IMG/VR virus record: IMGVR_UViG_3300046734_000171
Location: 1 to 28,517 of that record
Origin: a virus
Length of the DNA: 28,517 nucleotides
Direction: 5' to 3' (one strand)
Of this stretch, positions 27,990 to 28,517 are shown one piece after another. Position numbers and translations under genes: made by a program. The notes below the pieces were generated by a model. The model made no database searches and had not been told where the DNA came from. It saw only the letters and a program-made list of their open reading frames with translations. Positions within the stretch are counted from its first letter, which is position 1, and each line of letters begins with the position of its first letter.

Positions 27990-28517
27990 CTAACTTTCTG
28001 CAATTCCATATAGAGAAAATGTACCTGTGATATTTCCTACATCAAAACCAAATACTTGTATTCCATCAACTGTACTTGCTTGTGGTAAAACCCAACCTCC
28101 AAATCTAGTATCCCCTGCATTTGAATTGTTAAGACCTGTTGTATGGTCTGTTGCAAAACTGTACTTTGAACTATCTCCTAAATTGTAAAAGTAAAAATAA
28201 CCATTTGCTCTACTTCTTGCATAAGTTCCTATTTTTGTATTATTAGCAAACTGCCACTGGCTAGCACCTGTACTTCTATTTTCTGAAAAACTACCACTTG
28301 CAGTACAATCTTGATGTGCATACTGATAAACACTAGCAGTTTCTAACACTCCACTTTCATATAATCTAATTCCAAAACCTTTATCATTAGTAGAATTGAA
28401 CAAATCATTATAAGTTAAAAAATGAACATTATAAGTTCCTAAAGTACTGAAATCAAAAGATGATACTGCACTTGCATTAACAGTTTCAATTAATTCTAAT
28501 TTACCTAAATCTGCAAC
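27990..28517 (-). CDS. Tandem tail/fibre paralogue C (188 aa), 3' part
   Basis: The last 176 codons of the 188-aa gene whose start lies at 163 on the left edge; 13 codons precede base 28517 after joining the circle. The frame continues to the very end of the window. It reads NDKGFGIRLYESGVLETASV, ASQWQFANNTKIGTYARSRA and SSKYSFATDHTTG, and ends DGIQVFGFDVGNITGTFSLY. Similarity to A is clear at the C-terminus. In transcription order it is the first of the three. The 124-base edge repeat lies within it. Confidence 0.82.
   Translation of the reverse strand, partial: VADLGKLELIETVNASAVSSFDFSTLGTYNVHFLTYNDLFNSTNDKGFGIRLYESGVLETASVYQYAHQDCTASGSFSENRSTGASQWQFANNTKIGTYARSRANGYFYFYNLGDSSKYSFATDHTTGLNNSNAGDTRFGGWVLPQASTVDGIQVFGFDVGNITGTFSLYGIAES
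28394..28517. repeat. Right copy of 124-bp terminal identity (circular contig overlap)
   Basis: Identical to bases 1-124. The shared sequence starts AATTGAACAAATCATTATAA and ends AAATCTGCAAC, and both copies are in the same reading frame of paralogue C. It shows the window covers the circle once plus 124 bases. Confidence 0.9.

Noticed and set aside
1-28517. Temperate lifestyle genes (integrase, repressor, excisionase)
   Set aside because: None of the reading frames shows tyrosine or serine recombinase motifs or a CI-like repressor; the small HTH-like protein at 23267 is too weak a basis.
1-28517. tRNA genes
   Set aside because: No cloverleaf with TTC-type arm and CCA-adjacent acceptor was found on reading the gaps; all gaps longer than about 100 bases were inspected by eye only.

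Overview
The window is almost certainly one complete, small tailed-phage genome read as a circle. Its first 124 bases are repeated exactly as its last 124 bases, and the gene cut by the left edge continues in frame at the right edge, so the unique circle is about 28.39 kb. Every convincing gene is on the minus strand. The DNA is AT-rich (roughly one third G+C by eye). A phage-encoded WhiB-type iron-sulfur protein points to an actinobacterial host. With the low G+C and the Thr/Pro-rich secreted protein, a marine low-GC actinobacterium (Actinomarinales-like) is my best guess; the host is inference. There is an HK97-type head, a tape measure protein and no tail sheath, so it is a siphovirus. I see no integrase or repressor.

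Layout in the direction of transcription (high to low coordinates, wrapping the circle). (1) 14.3-6.3 kb: packaging and head. Small terminase, three overlapping zinc-knuckle microproteins, large terminase, a 46-aa membrane peptide, portal, a small beta-rich protein, a multi-domain prohead protease, major capsid protein followed by a GNRA-loop hairpin, then connector genes. (2) 6.3-0 kb: tail. Two paralogous tail-tube-like proteins, a tail chaperone with a canonical -1 slippery site (CCCAAAA), tape measure, hub-like protein and a fibre. (3) Across the seam, 0.16 kb to 26.9 kb: three tandem paralogous tail/fibre proteins in a CpG-free block. (4) 26.9-23.6 kb: a chaperone-like protein, an HNH protein, small membrane proteins, a very large secreted Thr-rich and coiled-coil protein, and a 39-aa zinc knuckle, closed by a strong terminator. 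(5) 23.5-21.0 kb: small HTH-like protein, metallophosphoesterase, amidase endolysin and holin, closed by a second terminator. (6) 20.85-18.66 kb: small membrane protein, two more zinc-knuckle microproteins, a zinc-ribbon protein, a possible helicase-loader-like protein and a winged-helix initiator whose own gene carries iterons beside an AT-rich repeat, a lambda-O-like origin. (7) 18.67-14.5 kb: three DNA methyltransferases of different classes, a lysozyme-like enzyme, a PD-(D/E)XK-like protein, the extended WhiB and an HNH endonuclease, ending in a terminator-like hairpin before the small terminase.

Working together, the phage appears to bring its own initiator and origin but no polymerase, helicase or primase, so it must borrow the host replisome. 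It carries a broad methylation set and a possible transcriptional regulator (WhiB) in the early half, and a compact morphogenesis operon that runs round the circle. The least explained features are the six zinc-knuckle microproteins of 25-59 aa, the WhiB protein carrying a duplicated zinc-ribbon tail, and the 677-aa secreted stalk-like protein.
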